From NCBI RefSeq assembly GCF_036568765.1, contig NZ_DATCRY010000062.1:1-16149 (forward strand): a DNA stretch of 16,149 nt. The letters are read 5' to 3'. This DNA is from GSA-30 sp036568765. GTDB lineage: Bacteria; Pseudomonadota; Gammaproteobacteria; Xanthomonadales; Rhodanobacteraceae. Under the pieces are notes generated by a model that saw nothing but the letters and a program-made list of their open reading frames with translations, had not been told where the DNA came from and made no database searches. The translations under genes were made by a program, and so were the position numbers. Of this stretch, positions 1 to 7,700 are shown piece after piece (the first letter of the stretch is position 1; every line of letters starts with the position of its first letter).

Positions 1-18
1 CGGGGCGCTGGGGAGGCG

Positions 19-1032
19 CTAGGGAATCTTGTCGATCGGCAGTTTAGGATCGCGTTCGTCATGCCACGCCTTGATGGTGCCCGGCAGTTTCTTCTTCCAG
101 GCCGGCACATTGGTGTAGTAGCGCATGCGCGAGTCGTTGTGCGCGTCAAAGACGAGCAGGCCGATCCACAGTTGTTCGCCTTTGCGCATGACGATCGCGG
201 CATTGGTATTGGCCAGGCCGCGCACGAAGCAGTCGGTGACCTTGGCGCCAAGTCCGTCCTTGTCTTCGCCGTCGCCGCACAGGTTTACGGTATCGACGAG
301 TGTGCTGTAGTCGTGACCGAGCAGCGTACGCGCCTGTGCATTCTGCGCGGCATCGAGTAGCTTGAGGCTCACCAGGTCGGGTTTGGGCTTGGCGGCCATG
401 GCTGAGGCGGGCAGGTAATTGCCGCCGTAATAAACGCCGTTGCCGGCACCGCAATCGGTCTCGTGTTGGTCCAGGGTGAGCCGCTGGCCTACGCGCACGA
501 AATCGATGCGGCAAGACGGCGCATCGGCATCGCCATGAAACGACGCGCGATCGCCTTTGACGGTGATCTTGCCGTCCAACTGCCCCATGTTGCCGCCATT
601 GTTGGCGGACATCGAGAAACGGTACGTCGGCCCCTTGCCGGTGATATCCAGTTGACTGTTCACCGACGGATTGGCGCTGTCCAGTTGCCAAGTCTGTGCC
701 CAGCGCGAATCTCCGGACGCTTGGCTACTGGCAGTGTCCCGCAGTCGTTGCAAGCGCTGCCGATAGACGCGGTCCAGGCACGCCTTGTCGCTGCCGCAGG
801 CGTCGCGCTGCTTTAGCCAGGCGCGTTGCGAGAGACGCAGCGAGTCGTTGTTCGCCGCGGCCGACATGGCTTGCACGAAGGCCTTGCCCAGGTCGTCGTC
901 CAGGCGCGAGAGCGCCGGATCGGCGCATACGGTTTTTTCGGCGGCGCCCGTTGCCTTGGTGCAATCGAAGCTGGCCGCGTGCGCGGCTAGCGGCAGCGCG
1001 AGCAGGGCGGCGAATATCAGGCGAAAGCGCAT
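19..1032 (-). CDS. Secreted LprI-domain (DUF1311) protein with a C-terminal extension
   Basis: This encodes 337 aa starting at the ATG read from 1032, which begins a clear signal peptide (residues 1-19, ending AHA, cleavage before Ala20). Residues 22-98 match the lysozyme-inhibitor LprI / DUF1311 fold: Cys24, Cys36, Cys79 and Cys85 sit in the usual C-x11-C ... C-x5-C layout with the typical Trp72-Leu-Lys-Gln-Arg stretch. Roughly 240 further residues follow, about three times the length of the bare domain. They contain a Gly-rich segment near 193-204 and two more cysteine pairs (174/194 and 252/268), so the mature protein probably carries disulfides and lies in the periplasm or envelope. The gene starts 4 nt after the hydrolase stop, so the two are probably cotranscribed; an AAGG about 10 nt upstream of the ATG can serve as ribosome site. 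Lysozyme inhibition is shown only for some family members, so the function here is inferred weakly. Confidence 0.8.
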   Translation of the reverse strand: MRFRLIFAALLALPLAAHAASFDCTKATGAAEKTVCADPALSRLDDDLGKAFVQAMSAAANNDSLRLSQRAWLKQRDACGSDKACLDRVYRQRLQRLRDTASSQASGDSRWAQTWQLDSANPSVNSQLDITGKGPTYRFSMSANNGGNMGQLDGKITVKGDRASFHGDADAPSCRIDFVRVGQRLTLDQHETDCGAGNGVYYGGNYLPASAMAAKPKPDLVSLKLLDAAQNAQARTLLGHDYSTLVDTVNLCGDGEDKDGLGAKVTDCFVRGLANTNAAIVMRKGEQLWIGLLVFDAHNDSRMRYYTNVPAWKKKLPGTIKAWHDERDPKLPIDKIP

Positions 1033-1036
1033 CGGT

Positions 1037-1723
1037 TCAATACCTTGAAGGGGGCAGCCAGTCGTGCACGGCGTGCTTGATGGCGCCACGCAGATCCATG
1101 AGCCGGCGGTGGAAGAAATGGCTGGTCTCGGGCATGCGCACCAGTTCGGGCGGGCGGTCCATGGCTTCGATCCAGTCGAACACGGCCTGCGGATCGACGA
1201 TTTCATCCCCCTCGCCTTGTACGACAAGCCAGGGACAGTTCGGCGGCTCGATCGATTCGAACGGCCAGCGCCCGACCGGTGGAGCGACGCTGACCAGGGC
1301 ATCGGCGCGCAAGCGCACCGCATTGCGGATCGAGACGTAGCTGCCGAAAGAAAATCCGGCCAGCCACAGGGCATCGTGCGGGCGCACCCGACGAAGCCAC
1401 GCGACGACCGCGGCAAGGTCGTCGCCTTCGCCGTTGCCGCCATCGTAGGTACCTTCCGAGGCACCCACACCACGGAAATTGAAGCGCACGGTATCCAGGC
1501 CCGATTCGCGCAAGCTGCGCTCGACCATGGTCACTACCTTGTTGTGCATCGAGCCGCCCTGTTGCGGGTGCGGATGGCACACGATGACACTGCCGCGCCG
1601 CGCGTCGGCCGGCGCGGCGACGTCGCTGACGACTTCGAGCTTGCCTGCCGGCCCGTCGAGCGCGAAGCTGGCAGCCTGAGCGGGGAAGTTGTCGGGATTT
1701 GCGGAGAACGCCAGAGTACTCAT
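1037..1723 (-). CDS. Alpha/beta hydrolase (COG2945-like)
   Basis: A 228-aa cytoplasmic alpha/beta-hydrolase with no signal peptide. An HPHPQQGGSMHNK motif (50-62) forms the oxyanion region, and RGVGASEG (84-91) follows, both hallmarks of the COG2945 group. The nucleophile elbow GFSFG (123-127) carries Ser125. The probable acid is Asp173 in GEGDEIVDP and the probable base is His202 in TSHFFH. The triad is therefore complete and the length is usual for the family. The substrate is unknown; this group is annotated as general hydrolase or esterase. The ATG at 1723 was chosen because the conserved N-terminal strand begins shortly after it; upstream codons look non-coding and would overlap the divergent acpH. 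It is the first gene of a likely operon with the LprI-domain gene. No Shine-Dalgarno is visible, so leaderless translation is possible. Confidence 0.9.
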   Translation of the reverse strand: MSTLAFSANPDNFPAQAASFALDGPAGKLEVVSDVAAPADARRGSVIVCHPHPQQGGSMHNKVVTMVERSLRESGLDTVRFNFRGVGASEGTYDGGNGEGDDLAAVVAWLRRVRPHDALWLAGFSFGSYVSIRNAVRLRADALVSVAPPVGRWPFESIEPPNCPWLVVQGEGDEIVDPQAVFDWIEAMDRPPELVRMPETSHFFHRRLMDLRGAIKHAVHDWLPPSRY

Positions 1724-1730
1724 GAGTGGA

Positions 1731-1736
1731 ATGATA
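1731..1736 (-). promoter_or_regulatory. Possible -10 box (TATCAT) for the hydrolase gene
   Basis: On the minus strand TATCAT lies 7 nt before the hydrolase ATG, which would place transcription start at or next to the A of the start codon. No good -35 hexamer is seen at the usual distance. The whole divergent spacer to acpH is only 48 bp, so both promoters must be compact or reach into the neighbouring genes. The assignment is tentative. Confidence 0.25.
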
Positions 1737-1771
1737 ACCGCCCGCGCTGCCGGGCGAGCCGGATCGCGGCG

Positions 1772-2374
1772 ATGAACCATCTTGCCCATGCGCTCCTTGC
1801 CGGCGAGGACGAATGGATGCGGCTGGGCGGCATGCTCGGCGATTTCGTGCATGGCCCGCCCGAAGCCTTGTCCCTGCCCGAGGGTGCCGTGGAAGGCATT
1901 CGCCTGCATCGGGCTATCGATGTCTATACCGATAGCCATCCGGAAGTGGTTGCCGCTCGTGCGCTGTTCGAGCCGCCGTTCCGGCGTTATGCGGGCATCC
2001 TGCTCGATATGTGGTTCGATCACTGCCTGGCGCGCGATTTCTTGCGCTGGAGCGGCGGGCCGCTGCATTTGTTCTCGCAATCCCTGCGCGATCTCCTGTA
2101 CTTCCACGAAAAGTTGCTGCCGCCGGAACTCAAGCGCTTCCTTATCTATATGGAAACGTACGGTCTGCCCGCGGGCTATGCGGATGCCGCGGAAATCGGC
2201 CGCGCGCTGGGTGGCATTTCCAGGCGTTTACGACGAGAGAATCCGCTGGGGCTGGCCTTGCCGGTGCTGGAGGAGCTGCGTCAGCCGTTGCAAGTGCGGT
2301 TCGAGGCGTTTTTCCCGCAGTTGATGGTGTTTGCGCGGACTTGGAGAGAAGGGGGGGCGGCACCCCCCAAATAA
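1772..2374 (+). CDS. acpH: Acyl carrier protein phosphodiesterase (ACP hydrolase)
   Basis: A 200-aa protein close in length to E. coli AcpH (193 aa), which removes the 4'-phosphopantetheine group from holo-ACP to give apo-ACP in the cytoplasm. The N-terminus MNHLAHALLA and the following GGMLGDFVHG match the family signature, with Asp24 at the conserved metal/catalytic position. Further acidic and histidine residues typical of this divergent HD-like phosphohydrolase follow: His46, Asp50, Asp54 and His56 in the HRAIDVYTDSHP stretch, then Asp78, Asp82 and His83. The ATG at 1772 is the only start that gives the conserved N-terminus. Only a weak GGA precedes it. The last residues (GGAAPPK) are encoded by a G7/C6 hairpin (2351-2368) and are probably not structural. 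It is divergent from the hydrolase and convergent with the cytochrome gene. Confidence 0.92.
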   Translation: MNHLAHALLAGEDEWMRLGGMLGDFVHGPPEALSLPEGAVEGIRLHRAIDVYTDSHPEVVAARALFEPPFRRYAGILLDMWFDHCLARDFLRWSGGPLHLFSQSLRDLLYFHEKLLPPELKRFLIYMETYGLPAGYADAAEIGRALGGISRRLRRENPLGLALPVLEELRQPLQVRFEAFFPQLMVFARTWREGGAAPPK

Positions 2375-2398
2375 CAACGCCGCCCAGAGGCGGCGTTG
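2375..2398 (-). terminator. Hairpin terminator between acpH and the cytochrome c5 gene
   Basis: A perfect 10-bp stem (CAACGCCGCC / GGCGGCGTTG) encloses a 4-nt CAGA loop. Read on the minus strand it is followed by TTATTT, so it suits the cytochrome gene best, whose stop lies 22 bp before it. On the plus strand it directly follows the acpH stop but has no T-run, so any termination of acpH there would be weaker. A second, G/C-only hairpin (2351-2368) lies next to it inside the acpH end. Confidence 0.75.
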
Positions 2399-2420
2399 CG
2401 TACATTCATTGGGTCGAGGC

Positions 2421-2954
2421 TTACTTCGCCTGCTGCGTCAGCCAGGTCACCGCGGCCTTGACCTGTTCGTCGGTCAGCGCCGGGTTGCCACCCTTGGCCG
2501 GCATGAAGTTGCCATCCGGGCCGTGATAGCCCTCGATGGCGTGCTTGACCAGGGTTTCCAAGCCTTGGGCGATACGCGGACCCCAGGCGGCCTTGTCACC
2601 CAGCTTCGGTGCGCCGGCCACGCCGGCGGTATGGCAGCTATGGCAGAGGTTGTCGTAAATGGTCTTGCCGTCCTTGGTGCCGCCGTAGGCGACCTGGGAC
2701 GCGGCTGCCTTGGCGGCGGCCTCCTGGGCGGCCAGCATGGCGGCGCGACCGGTATTACCGGCGTAGACCGCGCCATTGGGAGCGATTCGAGCGGCGACTT
2801 TGGCTTGGGCGCTGGGGTCGACTTCTTTGGGCTCGCGGTTGTAGATCGACCACGCCAAGCCAATCAACACCAACGTCAGCACGGCCAGGCCTGCGATCAG
2901 CAGCGAAAAGCTGCGCATGAAGCTCTGGTCGGATTTGCTCATGGAACCGCTCAC
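2421..2954 (-). CDS. Membrane-anchored monohaem cytochrome c5 family protein
   Basis: A 177-aa class I c-type cytochrome. Residues 16-38 form a single hydrophobic anchor with no cleavage site. An Ala-rich linker (about 71-86) leads to the haem domain, where CHSCH (104-108) binds haem covalently, His108 is the proximal ligand, and Met151 in the FMPAKGG loop is the likely distal ligand. The C-terminal helix LTDEQVKAAVTWL is typical of cytochrome c5/c555. The protein should face the periplasm and carry electrons between respiratory complexes; its partners cannot be told from the window. The start is GTG at 2954: GGAG (2962-2965) lies 7 nt upstream of it but 19 nt from the next ATG (2942), which would remove only four residues. 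It stands alone, convergent with acpH. Confidence 0.9.
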   Translation of the reverse strand: MSGSMSKSDQSFMRSFSLLIAGLAVLTLVLIGLAWSIYNREPKEVDPSAQAKVAARIAPNGAVYAGNTGRAAMLAAQEAAAKAAASQVAYGGTKDGKTIYDNLCHSCHTAGVAGAPKLGDKAAWGPRIAQGLETLVKHAIEGYHGPDGNFMPAKGGNPALTDEQVKAAVTWLTQQAK

Positions 2955-3344
2955 GCAATTACTCCAGTCAAAAAGTAAAGTCGGCGGGCATCGGGTCGGC
3001 GTATGGCCGGACCGAGGCTATGCTTCGCTTGCCGCTCCCCCGGACTTAGGTATCCCCGGGCAACAAGACGTGTGAGTATAGACGAAGCCCGCCGGAAGTT
3101 TGCAGTCGGTTCAGCTCGTCGCGCACATCTTCGCGTCACACTCTCCGGCAACTATTTATCCCAGGGCAAGTCAGAGGCTTGGCGCGCTTAGGGAGCCAAG
3201 GCCCTGCCATCGGTCATGGACGACCCATGTCAACCGGCATTGTCAAATCTCGTTGGACTGCACCTATCCTTTCACCAACTTATAAATCGGGCGCATAGCG
3301 CCAGGCGGGCCGGGTGGCCTGCCATACACACTCGGGAGCTTTAC
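2955..3344. other. 390-bp spacer upstream of the efflux operon
   Basis: This divergent spacer separates the cytochrome gene (minus) from mdtA (plus), so it should hold promoters for both. No coding frame here has a ribosome site or a recognisable protein; short open frames have Arg-rich shadow composition. A candidate mdtA promoter is listed separately. No clear operator, regulator gene or riboswitch is recognised, and I cannot identify a BaeR-type site. An AT-rich TATAAAT at 3281-3287 is the other conspicuous element. Confidence 0.5.
3240..3270 (+). promoter_or_regulatory. Candidate sigma-70-type promoter for mdtABC
   Basis: TTGTCA (3240-3245, five of six to consensus) is followed after 19 nt by TATCCT (3265-3270, four of six). 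The spacing is longer than ideal. The implied transcript would have a leader of roughly 70 nt before mdtA. The nearby TATAAA at 3281 has no good -35 partner at 16-18 nt, so it is a less likely alternative. Confidence 0.3.
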
Positions 3345-4607
3345 ATGTCGCGTTTTTGGAAGATCGCGCTGATCGTTATCGTCGTGATCGTGCTCGGTGC
3401 CGTGGGCTTGCATATGCTGCACAAGCCGGCGGACGGCGAGGGCGGTGCGGGGCAGGGCCGCCACCGCGGAGGTCAGGCACAGGCCGCGGGTCAAGGCGAC
3501 GACAAGAATGCACCGCCGGTGCCGGTGACGGTCGTTCCGGTCGTGAAGCAGAATGTGCCGATCTACCTGACTGCGCTCGGGACCGTACAGGCACTCAATA
3601 CGGTGACGGTCAACCCGCAGGTCAGCGGGCAGCTCCTTAAGATCAACTTCAAGGAAGGCCAGGAAGTGAAGGCTGGCGATGTGCTGGCCGAGATCGACCC
3701 GCGCACCTTCCAGGCCAACTATCAGCAGGCGGTCGCCAAGAAGCAGCAGGACGAAGCCGCGCTGGCCACGGCCAAGAGCAATCTCGACCGTAGCGTCGAC
3801 CTCGGTGCGAAGGGCTACATCTCGAAGCAGGATATGGACACCCTGCGCAATACGGTGAGCCAGAACCAGGCGACCGTGCAGGCCGACGCCGCCGCGATCG
3901 ACAGCGCCAAGGTGCAGTTGGGCTTCACGAAGATCCTCTCGCCGATCGACGGTGTCGCGGGCATTCGTGCGGTCGATCCCGGCAACGTGGTCACCACCAC
4001 CAGCAATATCGTCACGTTGACCCAGCTGCATCCGATCAACGTAATGTTCTCGCTGCCCGAGCAGAATCTCGACGTGGTGCGCCAGTCGGTGGCCAAGGGC
4101 CTGCCGCTGGAAGTGGCGGCGCTCGATCGCGCCGATGCACACACCATTGCCAACGATGGCGTGCTGCGCGTGGTGGACAACCAGATCGATGTCACGACCG
4201 GCACGTTCCGCCTGAAGTCGGAATTTCCCAACCCGACCTCGGCGCTGTGGCCCGGTCAGTTCGTCAATGTGCAGTTGAAGGTCAACACGGTGTCCGGCGG
4301 TCTGGTCATCCCGGCGCAGGCGGTACAGCGCGGCCCGGATGGCGATTACGTCTACATGGTGCAGGGCGACAACACGGTCAAGATGCAGCCGGTCAAGACA
4401 GCTGCGGAAGTGGGCGACAGCCACGTGATGATCGGTTCGGGCCTGAAGGAAGGCGACCAGGTGGTTACCGAAGGTCAGTTCCGCCTCAAGCCGGGCAGCA
4501 AGATCAAGCCGCTCAAGCCGGGCGAAGTACCCGCGGCGCCGACCGATGCGGAATTGCAGCAGGCCAAGAAGGATTCGCAGAAGGGCGGCCGTCGCGGCGG
4601 CCGGTGA
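3345..4607 (+). CDS. mdtA: RND efflux periplasmic adaptor, MdtA-like
   Basis: A 420-aa membrane fusion protein (HlyD family), near the length of E. coli MdtA (415 aa). An uncleaved-looking hydrophobic segment (about 7-22) is followed by a Gly/Gln-rich, poorly structured linker (31-56). The beta-barrel/lipoyl region then begins at PPVPVTVVPV; the half-motifs VSGQLLKINFKEGQEVKAGD and SPIDGVAGI bracket an alpha-helical hairpin rich in Gln, Ala and Lys. The membrane-proximal part ends at GSKIKPL, and the tail is basic (KGGRRGGR). It should link the inner-membrane MdtBC pump to an outer-membrane channel. The start is well supported: GGGAG (3334-3338) lies 6 nt before the ATG. It is the first of three same-strand genes in mdtABC order. 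It resembles SmeI of the Stenotrophomonas SmeIJK system as well. Confidence 0.93.
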   Translation: MSRFWKIALIVIVVIVLGAVGLHMLHKPADGEGGAGQGRHRGGQAQAAGQGDDKNAPPVPVTVVPVVKQNVPIYLTALGTVQALNTVTVNPQVSGQLLKINFKEGQEVKAGDVLAEIDPRTFQANYQQAVAKKQQDEAALATAKSNLDRSVDLGAKGYISKQDMDTLRNTVSQNQATVQADAAAIDSAKVQLGFTKILSPIDGVAGIRAVDPGNVVTTTSNIVTLTQLHPINVMFSLPEQNLDVVRQSVAKGLPLEVAALDRADAHTIANDGVLRVVDNQIDVTTGTFRLKSEFPNPTSALWPGQFVNVQLKVNTVSGGLVIPAQAVQRGPDGDYVYMVQGDNTVKMQPVKTAAEVGDSHVMIGSGLKEGDQVVTEGQFRLKPGSKIKPLKPGEVPAAPTDAELQQAKKDSQKGGRRGGR

Positions 4608-4786
4608 CGGATCGAGAGGCGAGGGATGCGAAGTGAGGGCGCGACAACCGGATCTTGCTGCACGGTCCAATCGTGCGCCCTCGCGATTTACCGCCTTGAC
4701 GGTGGCTCGCCCCTCGCCCCTGCTTTCCGCTCGCCGTGACTCGACAACATCAGCGCTCCCCAAACCAGTGACGGTCTAGATAACCC
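4608..4786 (+). other. 179-bp spacer between mdtA and mdtB
   Basis: No gene is seen. The spacer holds 8-nt inverted arms GAGGGCGC (4635-4642) and GCGCCCTC (4675-4682) around a 32-nt loop, with no T-run, so it is not an intrinsic terminator. No convincing ribosome site is found just before the mdtB ATG; the preceding sequence carries stop codons, so translation of mdtB starts afresh rather than by coupling. Confidence 0.5.
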
Positions 4787-7700
4787 ATGGGCTTCTCCAC
4801 CCTCTTCATCCGCCGCCCCATCGCCACCTCGCTCCTGATGGTGGCGGTGCTGCTGCTCGGTATCCTTGGCTACCGCCAACTGCCGGTATCGGCGCTGCCG
4901 GAGATCGACGCGCCCAGCCTGGTGGTGACGACGCAATACCCGGGCGCGAGCGCCTCGACGATGGCGGCACTGATCACCACGCCGCTGGAACGCAATTTCG
5001 GCCAGATTTCAGGCCTGACCATGATGACCTCCGATTCGTCGGCAGGTCTGTCCACGATCGTGTTGCAGTTCTCCATGGATCGCGACATCGATATCGCCGC
5101 GCAGGACGTGCAGGCGGCGATCAGTCAGGCCAAGGGCACGCTTCCCAACAATCTGCCGTATCCACCGGTCTATAACCGCGTCAATCCAGCCGACGCGCCG
5201 ATCGTCACGCTCAAACTGACTTCCGATAGTCTGCCGCTGCGCGACGTCAACAACTATGCCGACTCGATCCTGGCGCAGAAGCTCTCGCAGGTACAGGGCG
5301 TGGGCCTCGTATCGATCGCCGGCAACGTGCGTCCCGCCGTGCGCATCCAGGTCAATCCGGCGCAGCTTTCCAATCTGGGACTGACCCTCGAAGACGTGCG
5401 CAGCGCGCTGACCCAGGCCAACGTCAACGCGCCCAAGGGCACGCTCAACGGCAAGACGCAGTCTTACAGCATCGGCACCAACGATCAGCTCAGCGATGCT
5501 GCCGAGTACAAGAGCACCATCATTGCCTACAAGAACGGCGCGCCGGTGCGGCTATCGGATGTCTCCAATGTCGTCGACGGCGTGGAGAACGACCAACTCG
5601 CCGCCTGGGCCAACGGCAAGCCGGCGGTGCTGCTGGATATCCGTCGTCAGCCGGGTGCGAACATCGTGCAGACGGTCGAGCGCATCCGCGCGCTGATGCC
5701 GGAGCTGCGCAGCGTGCTGCCGGCCGATGTGCACCTGGATGTCTTCGCCGACCGTACCGTCACCATCCGCGCCTCGGTGGAAGACGTGCAGTTCACCCTG
5801 ATCCTGACCATCTTCCTGGTGGTCGCGGTGATCTTCGTATTCCTGCGACGGTTGTGGGCGACGGTCATTCCATCGGTGGCGGTGCCGTTATCGCTGTTGG
5901 GTACATTCGGCGTGATGGCCTTCACCGGCATGTCGCTGGATAACCTCTCGCTGATGGCCCTGACCGTTGCCACCGGTTTCGTGGTCGACGATGCGATCGT
6001 GATGATCGAGAACATCGTGCGCTATATCGAGCAGGGCAAGGATGGCAAGGAGGCCGCCGAAATCGGCGCGAAGGAAATCGGCTTCACGGTGCTGTCGCTG
6101 ACCGTGTCGCTGATCGCAGTATTCCTGCCGCTGTTGTTGATGCCCGGCGTTACCGGTCGCCTGTTCCACGAGTTTGCCTGGGTACTGACCATCGCGGTGG
6201 CGATCTCGATGCTGGTCTCGCTGACCCTCACGCCGATGATGTGCGCCTACTTGCTCAAGGCCGATGCCTTGCCGGAGGGCGACGACGTGCATGAGCGGCA
6301 TGCGGCCGAAGGCAAGCAGAATCTTTGGACGCGCACCGTAGGCTTGTACGAGCGCACGCTCGACTGGGTACTGGGACATCAGCGCACCACGATGACGGTG
6401 GCTTTTATCACCGTGGTGGTGACCGTGGTGCTCTATGTGACGATTCCGAAGGGACTGTTGCCCGAGCAGGACACCGGCATGATTACCGGTGTGGTCCAGG
6501 CCGACGAAAACGTCGCCTTTCCGCAGATGGAACAGCGTACCCAGGCGGTCGCCGAGGCGCTGCGCAAGGACAAGGCGATCGCTGGCGTGGCGGCCTTTAT
6601 CGGCGCAGGTTCGATCAATCCGACCCTGAATCAGGGCCAGCTCAGCATCGTGCTGAAGGATCGCAGCGAGCGCGGCAGCCTGGAAACCATCCTGCCGCGC
6701 CTGCAGCGTGCGGTGGCCGATATCCCGGGGGTGGCGTTGTACCTGAAGCCGGTGCAGGACGTCACGCTGGATAGCCGCGTGGCCGCGACCGAATACCAGT
6801 ATTCGCTGTCCGATCTCAATTCCAAGGAGCTGGCCCAGTACGCCAACCAGATGACGCAGGCCATGCGTCAGCGTCCCGAGCTGGCGGACGTGGACAACAA
6901 CCTGGCCGACAGCGGTAACTCGCTCTCGCTGGAGATCGACCGCGAAAAGGCCAGTCGCCTGGGCGTGCCGGTGCAGACCATCGACGACACCCTGTATGAC
7001 GCCTTCGGCCAGCGCCAGATCTCGACCATCTTTACCCAGCTCAACCAGTACCGCGTGGTGCTGGAGGTCTCGCCGGAATTCCGTACCAGTACGGCGTTGC
7101 TCAATCAGCTCACCGTACGCGGCAACGGCAACGGTGCGCTGACCGGTTCGAATGCCACCAGCTTCGGCCAGCTCACATCGAGCAATTCGGCCACGCCGTC
7201 GGGCATCGGCAATACCGGCAATGTGGGCTTCCAGGTCGGCGCGGGCGGCACGATTCCGATCGCTTCGCTGGTCACCGCCAGCCCTACGGCCGCACCGTTG
7301 GTGATCAGCCATCAGCAGCAGTTGCCAGCGGTGACGCTATCGTTCAACGTAGCGCAGGGGTATTCGCTGTCCGATGCCGTGACCGCGATCCATCAGCTCG
7401 AAAAGCAGCTCAACTTCCCACCGCAGGTGCGTGGCCAGTTCGTCGGCAAGGCGGCGGAATTCTCCTCTTCGCTGGGCGATGAAGTCCTGTTGCTGCTGGC
7501 TGCGGTGGTGGTGATCTACATCGTGCTGGGCGTGCTCTACGAGAGCTACATCCATCCGCTGACGATCATTTCGACGCTGCCGCCAGCGGGTGTGGGGGCG
7601 TTGCTGGCATTGATCGTGTGCAATATGAGCCTGTCGGTCGACGGCATCGTGGGCATCGTGCTGCTGATCGGTATCGTCAAGAAGAACGCGATCATGATGA

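Noticed and set aside
1033..1473. In-frame upstream extension of the LprI-domain gene into the hydrolase gene
   Set aside because: It would overlap the hydrolase in another frame and bury the clear signal peptide that begins at 1032.
1064..1771. Long open frame on the plus strand running in frame into acpH, as if acpH had a 236-residue N-terminal extension
   Set aside because: The stretch is antisense to the alpha/beta hydrolase with its complete triad, and the AcpH family signature begins exactly at the ATG at 1772.
3003..3191. Short plus-strand open frame in the spacer before mdtA
   Set aside because: No ribosome site, Arg/Ser-rich shadow-like composition and no recognisable family.
3264..4763. 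A 499-codon minus-strand open frame opposite mdtA
   Set aside because: Shadow of mdtA: His/Arg/Asp-rich composition, no recognisable motif, and it spans both intergenic and coding sequence without regard to gene borders.
7121..7249. The MdtB low-complexity stretch considered as an inserted mobile fragment or tandem repeat
   Set aside because: No repeat unit, target duplication or composition shift is visible; it reads as an in-frame protein loop.
5888..7312. A 474-codon minus-strand open frame opposite mdtB
   Set aside because: Same shadow composition, fully inside a firmly identified RND gene.
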